Position numbers and translations under genes: made by a program
Source of the DNA: Phyllostachys edulis
Taxonomy: Eukaryota; Streptophyta; Magnoliopsida; Poales; Poaceae
Length of the DNA stretch: 64,000 nt
Reading direction: 5' to 3'
Assembly: GCA_036346405.1 (NCBI GenBank)
Contig: CM070559.1
Location: 40,461,889-40,525,888, forward strand
Notes under the pieces: generated by a model
What the model saw: only the letters and a program-made list of their open reading frames with translations
Databases searched by the model: none
Told to the model about the DNA's origin: nothing
Shown: piece by piece, positions 1 to 11,267 of the stretch
How the letters are laid out: each line of letters opens with the position of its first letter
Numbering within the stretch: position 1 is the first letter of the stretch

Positions 1-67
1 TGAACGACCATGATGGCCATATGGATGTTTCTGTTGATAATGCAAGTGTAAGTAGCAGATATTATAA
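1..67. other. Flank left of element A
   Basis: The 67 bases before the first LTR are open in one plus-strand frame and contain a donor-like AGTGTAAGTA near base 50, so an interrupted exon is possible. The piece is too short to identify. The 5 bases before the LTR (TATAA) do not match the 5 bases after the far LTR (GATTA), so no target duplication joins the two flanks. Confidence 0.2.
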
Positions 68-899
68 TGTTACTGTGGCCCGATCTTCTAAAAGGTAGTG
101 ATATATCGATTGTAGAGAACACGACGTTGATGATCCAAAGGCTCTGACGAAAACAGATCGAACTCCTCACAATCACTACACTACTGCTCCGATGGTTATC
201 AACTGTACCGAATGCGGTTGACCTCGCCAAGAAGGCTATCTCCTGCAAGCGAATCAAGAACACAAGCAAGAGAGTAGAAGATGTAATCTGAAATTGTATT
301 GTGAATAATGATTAAGCTCACAAAGTTGGGGTTCCTCAACCAAACGTGCGGCAAAATTGCTATGCAGAATAATCTAAAAAGAAACTCGAGTCTTGCAAAA
401 GGGGTGACAGCTCCTATATGAGGAGTTGCGGCCAGGAGGTGGGTGCCGAACTAGGGTGACGTCTTCCCCTTGGGCCCAAGCAATACAAGGCCCATGGCCC
501 AACATAAAAGGTGTCGCAGCACCATGGATAATAAGATTAAATTCGTTGGCCCAATGGAGTAGACTTGAATGCAGTGAATTGGAGGAGGCGACCGAACTAA
601 ACAAAGTCCTTGTTGTTTCCCTTGCCGTGAGTGGCTCCTCCTCTCCATGATTCCCTTCTATGTATTGGCGTAGATGACCAGGACTTGAGGGATCCGCCCC
701 ATTATTCCTAAGTAACAAAATATCACAATTATTAGGTAGTATACCATTCTGCATAGATAAATTATTAGCACCTAGAAACGAGCTCACCTCATAATTTAAG
801 TGACGTGCACGAGCTCTTATCATAGGACCTTGTAGTCCAGCAACCGGATCTGGAGGATTTTGTGTAGTGCGTGTATCTGAAGGAGTGATATCCTCATCA
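68..899 (-). repeat. Element A, 3' LTR (left copy)
   Basis: This 832-bp copy matches 11966-12795 along its whole length, apart from small indels near 440 and 510. It starts TGTTACTGTGG and ends CTCATCA. Just to its right is a pyrimidine run (TCCTTCCCCTCTT), which is a polypurine tract on the minus strand and fixes this end. The pol frame of the element stops inside it at about 374. Confidence 0.85.
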
Positions 900-1610
900 T
901 CCTTCCCCTCTTGAATTGGAGTCATCCTCGACTCAAGCTCATCTTCTCTATCCACATATGGCTTCAAATCTAAAATATTAAAAGTGGGAACAACGCCGAA
1001 ATCTACAGGCAAATCCAGCTTGCAGGCATTATCATTAATCTTTTTTAACACCTTAAATGGACCATCAGCTCTAGGCATTAACTTCGACTTTCTCAACTCG
1101 GGGAACCTATCTTTTCTCAAATGTAACCATACAAAATCACCAGGTTCCAAAGATAAATGTTTCCTACCCTGGCTGCCAACAATTCTATACTTCTTGGTCA
1201 TGTTTTCAATGTTCTCTTTAATAGTTTTGTGTATTTTCAGAATTAATTCAGCACGCATTTTAGCATCTAAATTCAATTTTTCAGAAGTAGGATAGGGCAA
1301 AATATTAATTGGAGCACGAGGATTAAACCTATACACTACCTGAAACGGACTTACCTTGGTGGTAGAGTGTACCGCCCTGTTATAAGCAAACTCAACATGC
1401 GGTAAACACTCTTCCCACATCTTCAAATTCTTATTTAGCACAGCCCGCAGCATTGCAGACAAAGTGCGGTTCACAACTTCAGTTTGTCCGTCTGTTTGGG
1501 GATGACATGTAGTAGAAAATAGCAGCTTCGTCTCCAACTTGTTCCAAAGTGACCTCTAAAAGTGGCTCAAAAATTTCACATCATGATCCGAAACAATGGT
1601 ATTGGGTACC
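374..1610 (-). pseudogene. Element A integrase, C-terminal part (split from its N-terminal part by element D)
   Basis: The translation carries the integrase end-of-core signature HPQTDGQTEVVNRTL, then the GPFKVLKK/VVPTFNILDLKPY region typical of the gypsy integrase C-terminus, then an acidic QEGKDDEDI stretch and an RARARHLNYEVSSFLG tail. Between 1538 and 1610 the same frame continues upstream through the DHDVKF core motif but contains one TAG stop. The other half of the gene lies at 8584-9770, beyond inserted element D. About the last 175 residues are encoded inside the 3' LTR. No classical chromodomain is evident. This strand transferase would insert cDNA into the genome, but it cannot be functional in this state. 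Confidence 0.85.
900..912 (-). promoter_or_regulatory. Polypurine tract of element A
   Basis: On the minus strand this reads AAGAGGGGAAGGA and ends at the first base of the 3' LTR. Its position against the LTR end supports the LTR boundary at 899. Confidence 0.7.
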
Positions 1611-1615
1611 CTATG

Positions 1616-2046
1616 TGTTGTAAGATTAATTCATCTATCATCTTGTGAGGCCCGCCTCTCGGAAGACTTCACAGTATAGGTCCAAGAAGTGCAGTAACAC
1701 TCCTGAAAGACTGTTGTACCCCTCACTTGTACTCATAATGTAGCTATCCCCCAAGGGGTATTTCCGTCATTTGTACAGGCTCGGGAGCCTATAAATACCC
1801 CATGTATCTCTCCCATTTGGGAGGGAGCTCTCTTGAGCAATAAAGAAGTATGTTCAAACTGGTGAGCCCTCGGGGGCTCCCTCCCCGGAGATAACCCCCC
1901 GTTGGCTCACCGACAGGAGTAGGACGGTCCTCTCGGACCCCCGAACCTGTATAAATCCTCGTGTCATTTTTTACCCTCGTGGACGATGGCCCGTCAGACG
2001 GCCGACGTCCACCCCCTACTCGTGTTTGGTTTTTACACCTACAACA
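1616..2046 (+). repeat. Element D, 5' LTR
   Basis: It begins TGTTGTAAGATTAATTC and ends ACACCTACAACA. It contains a TATA box (TATAAATA, 1790-1797) and an AATAAA signal (1839-1844), giving a U3-R-U5 order on the plus strand. By eye it differs from the 3' LTR at roughly a dozen positions, mostly within the first 60 bp. Confidence 0.92.
1790..1797 (+). promoter_or_regulatory. LTR promoter TATA box of element D
   Basis: TATAAATA lies about 45 bp upstream of the AATAAA polyadenylation signal. This close spacing is usual for LTRs, where R begins just after the TATA box. The same pair occurs in the right LTR near 8330 and 8378. Confidence 0.6.
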
Positions 2047-2066
2047 TTGGTGTCGTCCGTGGGGAC
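2047..2066 (+). promoter_or_regulatory. Primer-binding site of element D
   Basis: TTGGTGTCGTCCGTGGGGAC directly follows the 5' LTR. It resembles the TTGGCGCCGTC...GGGGA primer sites of many grass gypsy elements, with two or more substitutions. The complementary site in element B (34504-34523) is closer to that consensus. Confidence 0.65.
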
Positions 2067-2507
2067 GTAGCTAATCGATGAAAGGCTATGTCTCCTACCA
2101 AAAAATACTCTAAGTCCACGAAATCTCCTCTGGCTCCGGAGGGCAATGATCTCGTGGATGACCCATCCACTCTTTGAAGGAGCCCCAGTCAAGCACCCTC
2201 GTCGGAGATCAGGGCTATCCACCTCCGGATGGCAACGTCCTACATGCCCTGGGACTCCCATGCGTGTCCTCCTCCCTTGTGTGAGTTGATGCGAGGCCCA
2301 GCCAAGGGCGAGCAGTTCAAGGCACCCTCGCAGCCAGAAAGCTAAGGATTTTGAGGCCAACCATCACCCCCGGGACGCATGACGTCCATGCGGTACGAGC
2401 GATGAATGCTCGCTACGAGGACTGCCCCCTAACGCGCTATTGTTAGGGGACATTCCCGACATATAAATCTTGTATGGGCTCTCAAGACACTTTCCTCCAA
2501 GAGATTT

Positions 2508-2995
2508 CACCCTCATGGTGCATAGGCGTCGACCTCCGCGGTCTCCCTAACAAAAGTCCATGGTGGCTTGGGCGTCTCGCCTCCACCATGGCGGTTCGTC
2601 CCATCGGCCCTAGGGCATGGCGACCACCCTCGTGGTGCGTGAGGGCGTCGACCTCCGCGGTTTCCCTAACAAAAGTCCATGGTGGCTTGGGCGTCCGCCG
2701 CCTCCACCATGGCGGTTCGTGGTCTCTTCGCCCTAGGGCATGGCGACTACCTCGTGGTGCGTGGGCGTCACGACCTCCGTGGTCTCCCCTAACAAAAGTC
2801 CATGGTGGCTTGGGCGTCCGTCGCCTTCACCATGGCGGTTCGTGTCCTACTGGCCCTAGGTCATGAGCAACCACCCTCGTGGTACATAGGGCGTACGACC
2901 TCCGCGGTCTCCCCTAGCAAAAGTCCATAGTGGCTTGGGCGTCTGTCGCCTCCACCATGGCGGCTCATGTCCTACTAGACCTAGGGCATGAGCGA
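2508..2995 (+). repeat. Tandem array 1 of element D, ~122-bp unit, about 4 copies
   Basis: Units start near 2508, 2628, 2749 and 2873. Each has the landmarks CGACCTCCGCGGTCTCCC, CAAAAGTCCATGGTGGCTTG and CACCATGGCGG. The units differ by small indels that change the reading frame, so the array is not acting as a coding repeat. Confidence 0.85.
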
Positions 2996-3189
2996 CAACT
3001 TTGGCCCAGTACCAAGTTGATGGATGTGTTGAGGACTTGTCCCCCTTAGACTCCAGGCCACGCGTCGAACGACCTCTGGGTCCCCGCACACCTAGCTTCA
3101 TTGCTTCGCAAGGGTTAACCACTCTCATGCATTCCCGATCATAACTAAAAAGCCACCTACGGGGTAAAAGGGCTCCATCGCCCCCATAG

Positions 3190-3795
3190 TTCGGTGCCCA
3201 CGATTTAGCCTCGTGGACGCCACCGGTGTGCCCGTGACCTACTGTCGAGGGCACACATCCAAGGAGCCCATGAGTTAGCCTCATGGGCACCTCCAAGTCC
3301 ACTGGGGGCTACATCCCCTAGTGGTCATTCGGTGCCCCACGACTTAGCCTCGTGGGCGCCACCGGTGCGCCCGTGACTTACTGGCAGGGGCACACGTCTA
3401 AAGTGCCCATGAATTAGCCTCATGGGCACCCCTAAGACCGCTAGGGGCTATCACCCCAAGTGGCCATTCAGTGCCCCACGACTTAGCCTCGTGGGCGGCA
3501 CAGATGTGCCCGTGACTTACTGTCAGTGGCACACATCCAAGGTGCCCATGAGTTAGCCTTATGGGCACCTCCAAGTCTACTGGGGGCTACCACCTCTAGT
3601 GGCCATTCGGTGCCCCACGACTTAGTCTCGTGGATGCACCTTCGGTGTGCCTATGATTTAGTGTTGTGGGCACACCTTTAAGATACACATGAGTTAGCCT
3701 CATGGGTGCCTCCAAGTCCACTGGGGGGCTACCACCCCTATGGGCCATTCGGTGCCCCACGACTTGGTCTCGTGGCCACCCCTCTGATATGTCCA
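3190..3795 (+). repeat. Tandem array 2 of element D, ~139-bp unit, just over 4 copies
   Basis: Units start near 3190, 3329, 3468, 3607 and 3748. Each contains a GTGCCCACGA..TAGCCTCGTGG motif followed by a second, related CATGAGTTAGCCTCATGGGC motif. Each unit is therefore itself an old internal duplication containing short palindromes. Confidence 0.85.
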
Positions 3796-4126
3796 TGACT
3801 CAGTCTCATTGGCAGCTCGAATCATATACCGTCGACTTGGCTCGAATATTGATCAAGGACCATCATGCTCGCATAAGACTATCACCTCGGAGATCTTAGT
3901 ACCGAAAGTGATGGGACTCTACTAGTCCCTCGGCAACACTTCGATCAATGCTCATGTCAAACGAATATTATCTTGCTACAAGAAATAAGTGTTGATCATT
4001 CTCTCTTTCTCGCAGAGACGTTCGTGTTATCTACCAGTCACTGCAACGTTTAGCTCGAACGGCGACCATTCTGAGGAGTTCTACTTCGACAACTCTCATC
4101 AAGCCACGGAGCAAGAGGAGGACAAC

Positions 4127-4790
4127 TTCGCCTACTTAGGCTTCGCTTCGACGCACCGCCGGCCTCGAAGGCTATGCCTCGGCTCGGCGGCCTCGCGTCC
4201 AAGATTTCGTCTACATAGGCTCCACTTCGACGCACCGTCGGCCTCGAAGGCTATGCCTCGGCTCGGCGGCCTCGCGTCCAAGACTTCGTCTACATAGGCT
4301 CCGCTTCGACGCACCGCCGGCCTCGTAGGCTATGCCTCGGCTCGGTGGCCTCGCGTCCAAGACTTCACCTACTTAGGCTTCGTTTCGACGCACCGCCGGC
4401 CTCGAAGGCTATGCCTCGGCTCGGCGGCCTCGCATCCAAGACTTCGCCTACTTAGGCTTCGCTTCGACGCACCGTCGGCCTCGAAGGCTATGCCTCGGCT
4501 CAGCGGCCTCGCGTCCAAGATTCGCCTACTTAGACTTCGTTTCGACCCACCGCTGGCCTCTAAGGCTATGCCTCGGCTCGGCGGCCTTGCATTCGCAACT
4601 TCGCCTACATAGGCTTCACTTCGACGCACCGCCCGCCTCAAAGGCTATGCCTCGGCTCAACTACTCTGCGTCCACGACTTCGTCTACACAGGCTTCGCGC
4701 CGATGTGCCGCCCGCCTAGAAGGTTGTGCTTCAGTGGGCCGGTCTTGTGTCCATGACTTTGCGTGCACAGGCTTCGTTCGGATGCACCCC
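4127..4790 (+). repeat. Tandem array 3 of element D, ~79-bp unit, about 8 copies
   Basis: Units recur at roughly 79-bp steps (near 4127, 4206, 4285, 4364, 4443, 4522, 4600, 4679, 4757). The landmarks are CTTCGCCTACTTAGGCTTCG, GACGCACCGCCGGCCTCGAA and GGCTATGCCTCGGCTCGGCG. The last copies are strongly diverged. Several overlapping long frames in this block arise only from the repeats. Confidence 0.88.
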
Positions 4791-4887
4791 CTGCCCAAAG
4801 GGTTGTGCCTCGGTGGGGTGCCTCAGCATTCAGTACTTCATCTTCAGGGATGGAGCAACAAAAACCACCGCACACGAAGGGCCAACG

Positions 4888-4950
4888 AGAAGCATCAATT
4901 TGGTACCTGCCTTCACGTGAGGCGTCAATTTGGTACCTGCCTTCACGTGG
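4888..4950 (+). repeat. Short tandem duplication in element D (2 x ~31 bp)
   Basis: The sequence TCAATTTGGTACCTGCCTTC followed by ACGTG occurs twice in direct succession. Confidence 0.8.
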
Positions 4951-5459
4951 AGCACTCACACGATATGAAGCACAAAATGAAGATAGCCTAGTGGACATAG
5001 CACTATGCATCTGGTCCTGAAGACTGAAGCTCTACAAGGCTGGTATTCGAGCACAAGTCTTCAGGACGTATTCCTCAGCCCCCGTGCTTCGCGTTGCGTC
5101 GAGCCAGAATTTGGCTAAATCTCGAGCATCTACATTCCCGTCAAGTCGGAATTTGGCCAAATCTGCATCAAGTATTCAAAAATGTTGCCAACATACCGCA
5201 GCAAGCATATTCGTAAACAAGATACAAGACCTCAACATTGTTCTTTGCCCCTTAGGCGACCTTGCAAGCGCCCAAGGGACAAGGGGGCTAGTGTCGAGGA
5301 ATTCTACCACCTCCTGTCGAAAAACGCTCTATACTTCGACAAATCCACACAAGGGGCATACGTAAGCCCCTTGCCCCGGACGCTTGGCCACCAACCCACT
5401 GGAGGTGGTTTGAGGCCTACTGGATACTCACGCGCTGCACGCTCTTGTTGCGTGGACAT

Positions 5460-6045
5460 CCTCACTTGCACCCTGCGCCCTCGCGGCGCCTCACGGCACC
5501 CTCATGCCCTCAGGGCCTCGGGTGCCCTCACGCCCTCGGGGCCTCGTGCCCTTGCGGTGTCCTCGTGCTCCTGTGATGCCGTCGCGCCCTTGGGGCCTCG
5601 CAATCTTAGGGCCTCGCGCCCTCGTGGCACCCTTGTGCCCTCAGGGCCTCATGGTGTCCTTGCGCCCTCGGGGCCTTGTGCCCTTGCACCCTCGCGCCTT
5701 CGGGGCCTCGCGCCCTCAGGGCCTCGGGACCTCGTGCCCTCGTGGCACCCTCGTGCCCTCGGGGCCTCGCGGTGTCCTTGCGCTCTCGCGGTGTTGTCGC
5801 GCTGTCAGGGCCTTGGGGCCTCGTGCCCTCAGGGGCCTCGGGACCTCGTGCCCTCGGGGCCTCGCGGTGTCCTTGTGCTCTCACGGTGTTGTCGCGCCGT
5901 CAGGGCCTTGGGGCCTCGTGCCCTCGGGGCCTCGCGCCCTCGCGGCACCCTCGTGCCCTTGGGGCCTCGCGGTGTCCTCGAGCTCTCGCGGTGCCATCGC
6001 GCCCTCAGGGCCTCGGGGCGTCGAACCCTCACGCCCTTAGGGCCT
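5460..6045 (+). repeat. GC-rich minisatellite in element D (GCCCTCGGGGCCTCG-type)
   Basis: About 590 bp built from variants of GCCCTCGGGGCCTCG and GTGCCCTCGCGGTGTCC. Words such as CCTCGGGG and CCCTCAGGG are near-palindromic. All plus frames and some minus frames stay open over hundreds of bases because the repeat has almost no A and few stop triplets. I therefore do not call a protein here. Confidence 0.85.
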
Positions 6046-8137
6046 CATTGGTTTTTACGCCCTCTCACACCCGACACACTAAACTTTGGTCAAGCCATGA
6101 CACTCCCTGAACAAGACAGCTACTCTCTTGGGCATGCATGCATGAGAAATTGAGATCAATCAATGAAGGGTGTTTCCATGGAGCAATCCATAAAACGAGA
6201 CCATCCTACATCCTGGTCCTCGGCTGGTTCCTGCCCTCTAGGTCATGCAAAAATTTCCTGCCACATGGCATTGTCACTCTCTCACTGTGCTAGACTGCTC
6301 GGTTAGGAAACATGCATTGGTTGGCTCTCGTGCCATGCCATCCTCCACACGGGCAAGTGGTCATTTGGTCAAGGAAGGCTGCAGTGCATGCCCCTAGAGT
6401 GGCCAAGCAAGGTTTGGCGGCCGAGGACATGGGCCGGGATGAAACAAAACGTCCTAGGCCCTGCGTTGTTGTGGTGAACTCTACAATGGCTTGCTATTAT
6501 TCAGAGTTCATTCTTCAACTAAAAGTCAAGGCGGCGATTGTCACTCTACACTCTACAAGACGCTCTAGATAACCATCAACGGTGAAGAGATATTATTTGC
6601 ACGAGTACTACCAATAAGTTCTACTTCTCTGACGACTTCTCGCAAAGATTTACGTCGAAGCAACTAACCATTGCAAACGTCAAAAGATCTAGGCACATTC
6701 ATACACTACAACAAATCAAGAAACATTATTTGCGGAACTCCAACACCACCTTTTGATTAATAACATCGGCCAAAACACTAGAATAGTTCAAGTGAAAGCG
6801 GGTAATATAGAGTTTGCATAACCATCGCTCACCGGGTACTAACTAACGGAACGGCAAAAGGTCACCCACATGCATCTACTAGTACCAAACTTGGCGCCTG
6901 GCGAAAGGCCACCGACTCCCTCACGGACAAAAAGCTCAAGCGCGCCTAGCGATGGCGCCTACCGCCTACTGGCGATGGCAGACGCCGATAAGAGCCTGCG
7001 CCAACGCATACGCGATGGCGCCAAAAGCGCATACAACACCGCACCACCGCGCCGCCGCTGGCGATGGCGCCCGGCACCAACAACGTCCTAGCACAAACGC
7101 ATACAGCACCAACGCCCTGCACAAAGAACGCCTTGGAGCCCCAAACTCATCTCGAGAAGATTCACATCCAAAGCAAAAAAAAAAAAAAGAGATCGGAGGC
7201 GCAGGGCGCGGCCGATGTCGGCGGAGATAGCGACGTCGGCCTAGCGCTTCGGCGCCCGGAGATCTTCTTCACGGTCTTAGTGCGGCGCGCCCATGGCGGT
7301 GGTTGGTGACGACTCCTTCCTCTTCTCCGGGCGGCATAAAGGCCGAATGGCGGCGCCGGAGGCGCGCCGAATCGGGTGAACCGGCGATAAGCGGCGCGCG
7401 TCTTGCGGCAGTGTGGAACGCGCGGCCGCGGCAAAGCCGGCCAGACGGCGCAAGCGCTGAAGCGGCGTGGGCAGCGATGCAGGAGCAGCAGGTGGAGCCA
7501 TCGGTGGCTTGGCGCAGGAGAGGCGGCGGTGCCATGAGCTCCACGGGACCATGGCGCCCCCGCCGGAGGCGCGCGAGCCGGGGATGCGCCAGCAGCTGGG
7601 CGCCATGGCCGAGTCGGGGGGCAAGAGAGGAACCAGCGCCATGGGAGCTCCAGCCATAGCCAAGCTCCAAGGGAGATGAATGAAGGAACGCTCTAAGGAG
7701 AAGAACTGAGAAAAAGAATCCAGAACTGGAACTTGTCTTGACTTGTTGCACTTTAGGCACTCATGTGAATATTAAATGCAAGGAGGCTTGCTCAGGAGCG
7801 CTGTGGTGGGAATCCAAGGCAAGACATGCGGTCTAGAGAACAGCTAGACCTGGAAGCCTTTAATCCCATGTGACTAGTTGAGCCACCTAAAAAGTTCATT
7901 GAAAAACCGATTGGCACATGCCAACCTGAGCATCCTGTCAAAAGTCAGTCCACTGCGAATTGAAGAAATAAATAAGTGGCCAGAGATCTTGAATGGATGG
8001 GACAGTACTGTGCTCCTGGAGAACATTTTTCTGATGCAACCACAGTTCAAATTCTTGAGGACTCCTCTGAAATATCAATCTCTACCCGAAAAGTATAATC
8101 CAAGTCTGCCCCTTTTGACGTTCCTCCTGAAACGCCA
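6046..8137. other. Non-repetitive interior of element D with a GC-rich block
   Basis: About 2.1 kb without gag/pol motifs. 6890-7680 is strongly GC-rich with CpG-rich codon-like stretches on both strands, preceded by an A14 run near 7175-7188. It looks like a 5' end of a grass gene and could be captured host DNA. 7878-8162 holds a 94-codon plus frame that I do not recognise. No introns, TSDs or poly-A tails prove a capture. Confidence 0.4.
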
Positions 8138-8154
8138 AGGGGCAGGGGGGCTAA
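8138..8154 (+). promoter_or_regulatory. Polypurine tract of element D
   Basis: AGGGGCAGGGGGGCTAA ends at the base before the 3' LTR, as expected for the plus-strand primer of reverse transcription. Confidence 0.85.
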
Positions 8155-8583
8155 TGTTGTAAGATTAATTCATCTATCATACTGACGGGGCCCGCCTCTC
8201 AGAAGACTCGCGTATAGGTCCAAGAAGTGCAGTAACACTCCTGAAAGACTGTTGTACCCCTCACTTGTACTCATAATGTAGCTATCCCCCAAGGGGTATT
8301 TCCGTCATTTGTACAGGCTTGGGAGCCTATAAATACCCCATGTATCTCTCCCATTTGGGAGGGAGCTCTCTTGAGCAATAAAGAAGTATGTTCAAACTGG
8401 TGAGCCCCGGGGGCTCCCTCCTCGGAGATAACCCCCCGTTGGCTCACCGACAGGAGTAGGACGGTCCTCTCGGACCCCCGAACCTGTATAAATCCTCGTG
8501 TCATTTTTTACCCTCGTGGACGATGGCCCGTCAGACGGCCGACGTCCACCCCCTACTCGTGTTTGGTTTTTACACCTACAACA
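8155..8583 (+). repeat. Element D, 3' LTR
   Basis: This 429-bp copy of 1616-2046 starts TGTTGTAAG, ends CCTACAACA and is followed by the target duplication CTATG. TATA and AATAAA signals are conserved. Confidence 0.92.
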
Positions 8584-9790
8584 CTATGTAAGCGAATAAT
8601 CTCCCTGAAAAACAAATCAGCTATATTTGTAGCATCACCACTCTTGTGACAAGGTATAAAGTGTGCCATTTTAGAAAAACGATCCATAACCATAAAAATA
8701 CTATCTCTCCCCTTCTTTATCCTAGGCAATCCTAAAACAAAGTCCATAGATATATCCTCCCATGGTGCACTAGGGATAGGAAGAGGCATATAAAGTCCAT
8801 ACAAATTGAGACATGACTTAGCTTTGTTGCATGTAGTGCAGCGAGTCACGTAGCGCTCGACGTTGCGTCTCATCTTTGGCCGAAAGAAATGGGTAGACAG
8901 CACATCTTCAGTCTTCTTTGCTCCAAAATGCGCCATCAACCCTCCTCCATGCGCCTCCTGCAACAACAAAAGACGAATGGAGCTAGTTGGAACGCATAGC
9001 TTGTTAGTACGATAAATCAAACTGTCATTTAACACATACTTATTCCATGTTTTTCCATCCTTACAATTATCAAGCACTTCTTTAAAGTCCAAATCAGAAG
9101 CATATAATTCCTTTATCATTTCCAAACCAAAAACCTTATGATCAAGTTGAGATAACATGGTATAGCATCTAGACAGCGCATCAGCAATCACATTGTCCTT
9201 ACCTTTCTTATGTTTTATGATGTATGGAAATGACTCAATAAATTCTACCCATTTAGCATGTCGTTTATTTAGTTCAGCTTGACTTCTAATATGTTTCAGC
9301 GATTCATGGTCAGAATGGATAACAAACTCTCTGGGCCATAAATAATGTTGCCAAGTTTCAAGCACAAGAACTAAACCATACAATTCCTTATCATAAGTAG
9401 AATAATTCAAACTTGGCCCATTTAATTTCTCGCTAAAATATGCAACCGACTTACCTTCTTGAATCAGCATGCCTCCAATCCCAATTCTGCTAGCATCACA
9501 CTCTAACTCAAAAGTCTTACCAAAATCCGGAAGTTGGAGTAGTGGGGCGTGGGTGAGTTTATCTTTCAACAAGTTGAATGCATTCTCTTGCGCAGGCCCC
9601 CATTTGAAGGGCACTCCTTTTTTTGTCAACTCGTTTAGTGGGGCATCAATGGTATTGAAATCCCTAACAAAACGCCGATAGAACCCTACAAGACCATGAA
9701 AGCTTCTGACCTGTGTGACAGTCTCAGGGGTCAGCCAACTCCTTATGGCTTCAATTTTTGCTTCATCCACCTCTATTCCCTGTGGAGTGA
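8584..9790 (-). pseudogene. Element A pol fragment: RT thumb/connection, RNase H, integrase N-terminal half
   Basis: The minus-strand translation begins in the RT connection (VRSFHGLVGFYRRFV), continues with RNase H (FELECDAS, then DKELYGLVLVLETWQHYL and HSDHESLKHI), ADALSR, and the integrase zinc-binding H-H-C-C region (ending CTTCNKAKS). The integrase core starts at DISMDFVLGLPR, with MVMDRFSKMAHFIPC. Translation then runs into the LTR of element D at 8583. The protease and the RT palm with its catalytic YxDD are absent: sequence jumps from gag to this point near 9790-9820. This deletion alone would prevent reverse transcription. Confidence 0.88.
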
Positions 9791-9822
9791 CGGTGGTGGC
9801 GGTGCTAATAAACGCGCCCTAC

Positions 9823-10855
9823 TCACAGAGGGGGCAGTAGACCGAAAAATGGAGGTAGGGCTGTCTTGGCTTGCCCTGGCGCCGATCTTGATGTAGACGT
9901 ACTTCCAAAGTTGCTCCTTATCCTTTGTTGCCTACTCTGCAATTCCTTTTCTGCCAGACAAGCAAGCTGGAACAACCTATTGATATTATCATACTCTTTG
10001 TAATAAACTATGTCCTGAATTTCACGCCTTAAGCCCCCTATAAAAGCGAGCCATCTTATCCTCCTCATCCTCAACAACATTACAACACAGCATGCTTATT
10101 TGTAGTTCTTGATAATATTCCTCGACAGATCTATTACCTTGGTCTAAGTGCTGCAATTTCATACGCATATCATGTTTAAAATCAGGAGGAACAAATCTAG
10201 CACCCATAGCTACCTTCAATCTATCCCATGTATCAGGTGTTAAGCCAGAATTAACTACTTGATTCCACCAAATGATAGCAAAATCTTTAAATTCACTAGT
10301 GGCATGCCTGGCTCTTTGCGCTTTAGGAACTAGATGGGCGTTAAATTTTTGTTCAACTGTCATCTCCCAATCTAGATAAGTTTCAGCATCATAAACACCC
10401 GCAAAAGATGGTATAGTAAATTTAACTTTAGCAAACGGGTCATCATTAACACGAGCATTGTGGTGCTGAAAATTATTACCTCCCATACCATGATGGTTGT
10501 GATGTAGGCGGTGTTGTTGACGTGCATCTTGAGCGGCAAAAGCAGCGCCGGTGTCACGGTTTAGCCTCTCATTATCATCTCCCACCTCAAGATCTTGGGC
10601 TGCATCGTGATCGTACTCACGTCCATTATTTGGTGGCTGATTCACCATTCTTTCAAGGCGTGTAGTGAGCGCTGCAATACTATCGTTGATTGAGCGCTGC
10701 AATGTAGTCGTAGTAGCTTGAAGCTTCTTGTCGATGTCCTCATTAATGGTAGTGCGTTGTTCATCCAAGAGCGTCATGAGCTCTCCCTTAAAAACACACT
10801 CTTGCTCATTAGATGTCTCACCTGCCATGGTTAGTAGAAAACAAAGACAACACAA
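9823..10855 (-). pseudogene. Element A gag
   Basis: The minus frame from about 10828 or 10855 encodes MAGETSNEQE, a coiled N-terminal region, a His-rich linker, then a capsid-like block (KFTIPSFAGVYDAETYLDWEMTVEQKF, DFAIIWWNQVV, WDRLKVAMGARFVP, RSVEEYYQELQ) typical of plant gypsy gag. A frameshift near 10030-10080 moves the rest (FIGGLRREIQDIVYY, LFQLACLAEKELQSR) to another minus frame. No CCHC zinc knuckle is found; it was probably lost with protease and RT in the deletion near 9800. In an active element gag would form the particle shell. Confidence 0.85.
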
Positions 10856-11218
10856 AGGTATTATCCCTATAAACTACTAGGTGATGGAAGGTGGAATCAC
10901 ACACTCTCAAGCGTCTTACCACACTCTTACAAGTGTTCTTACCAATGCAAATAGGGTAGTACCTGTGGTGGTGGTTCGTGATACCATGTCGAGCGTGGGT
11001 ACGATTGCAAGAGGGGACCTGTTCTGATCAAGAGTATGTGGAGCTTGGAAGACACAATATGGTAGCAAAGAATTAGCAAAAACTGTAACCCGATTAGCAA
11101 AGCTAAATAAGGGTCCAAAGTACTTGTCACAATTGCTGGTCCAAAAGTGTTCCTAGCCCTAGCACAACGCCGACTGAAACAAGGGACCAAACACAAAGGG
11201 GTGCAAGCAAACCTGATT

Positions 11219-11267
<49 letters not shown>

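Larger units (their letters stand above)
1616..8583 (+). mobile_element. Element D: large non-autonomous LTR retrotransposon (LARD-like) with internal tandem arrays
   Basis: Two LTRs of 431 and 429 bp (TGTTG...CAACA) bound a 6.1-kb interior. A perfect 5-bp target duplication, CTATG, lies at 1611-1615 and 8584-8588, inside the integrase frame of element A. A degenerate tRNA-Asp-type primer site follows the left LTR and a G-rich polypurine tract precedes the right LTR, which gives plus orientation. No gag or pol motif is found in any frame. The interior holds five separate tandem-repeat arrays (2508-6045) and then about 2 kb of unrecognised sequence with a GC-rich block. It presumably relied on proteins of a related autonomous element, as rice Dasheng does (known analogy; membership of that family is not shown). 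It is younger than A. Confidence 0.92.

Noticed and set aside
4127..4790. CRISPR-like regular 79-bp array
   Set aside because: Whole units are repeated and diverged, with no constant repeat plus unique spacers. The setting is a plant LTR element, so this is an ordinary tandem repeat.
5182..6153. A 323-codon plus-strand frame and several overlapping long frames
   Set aside because: They arise from the GC-rich minisatellite, which lacks stop triplets in all plus frames. The translation is a low-complexity repeat, and equal-length frames exist in other phases.
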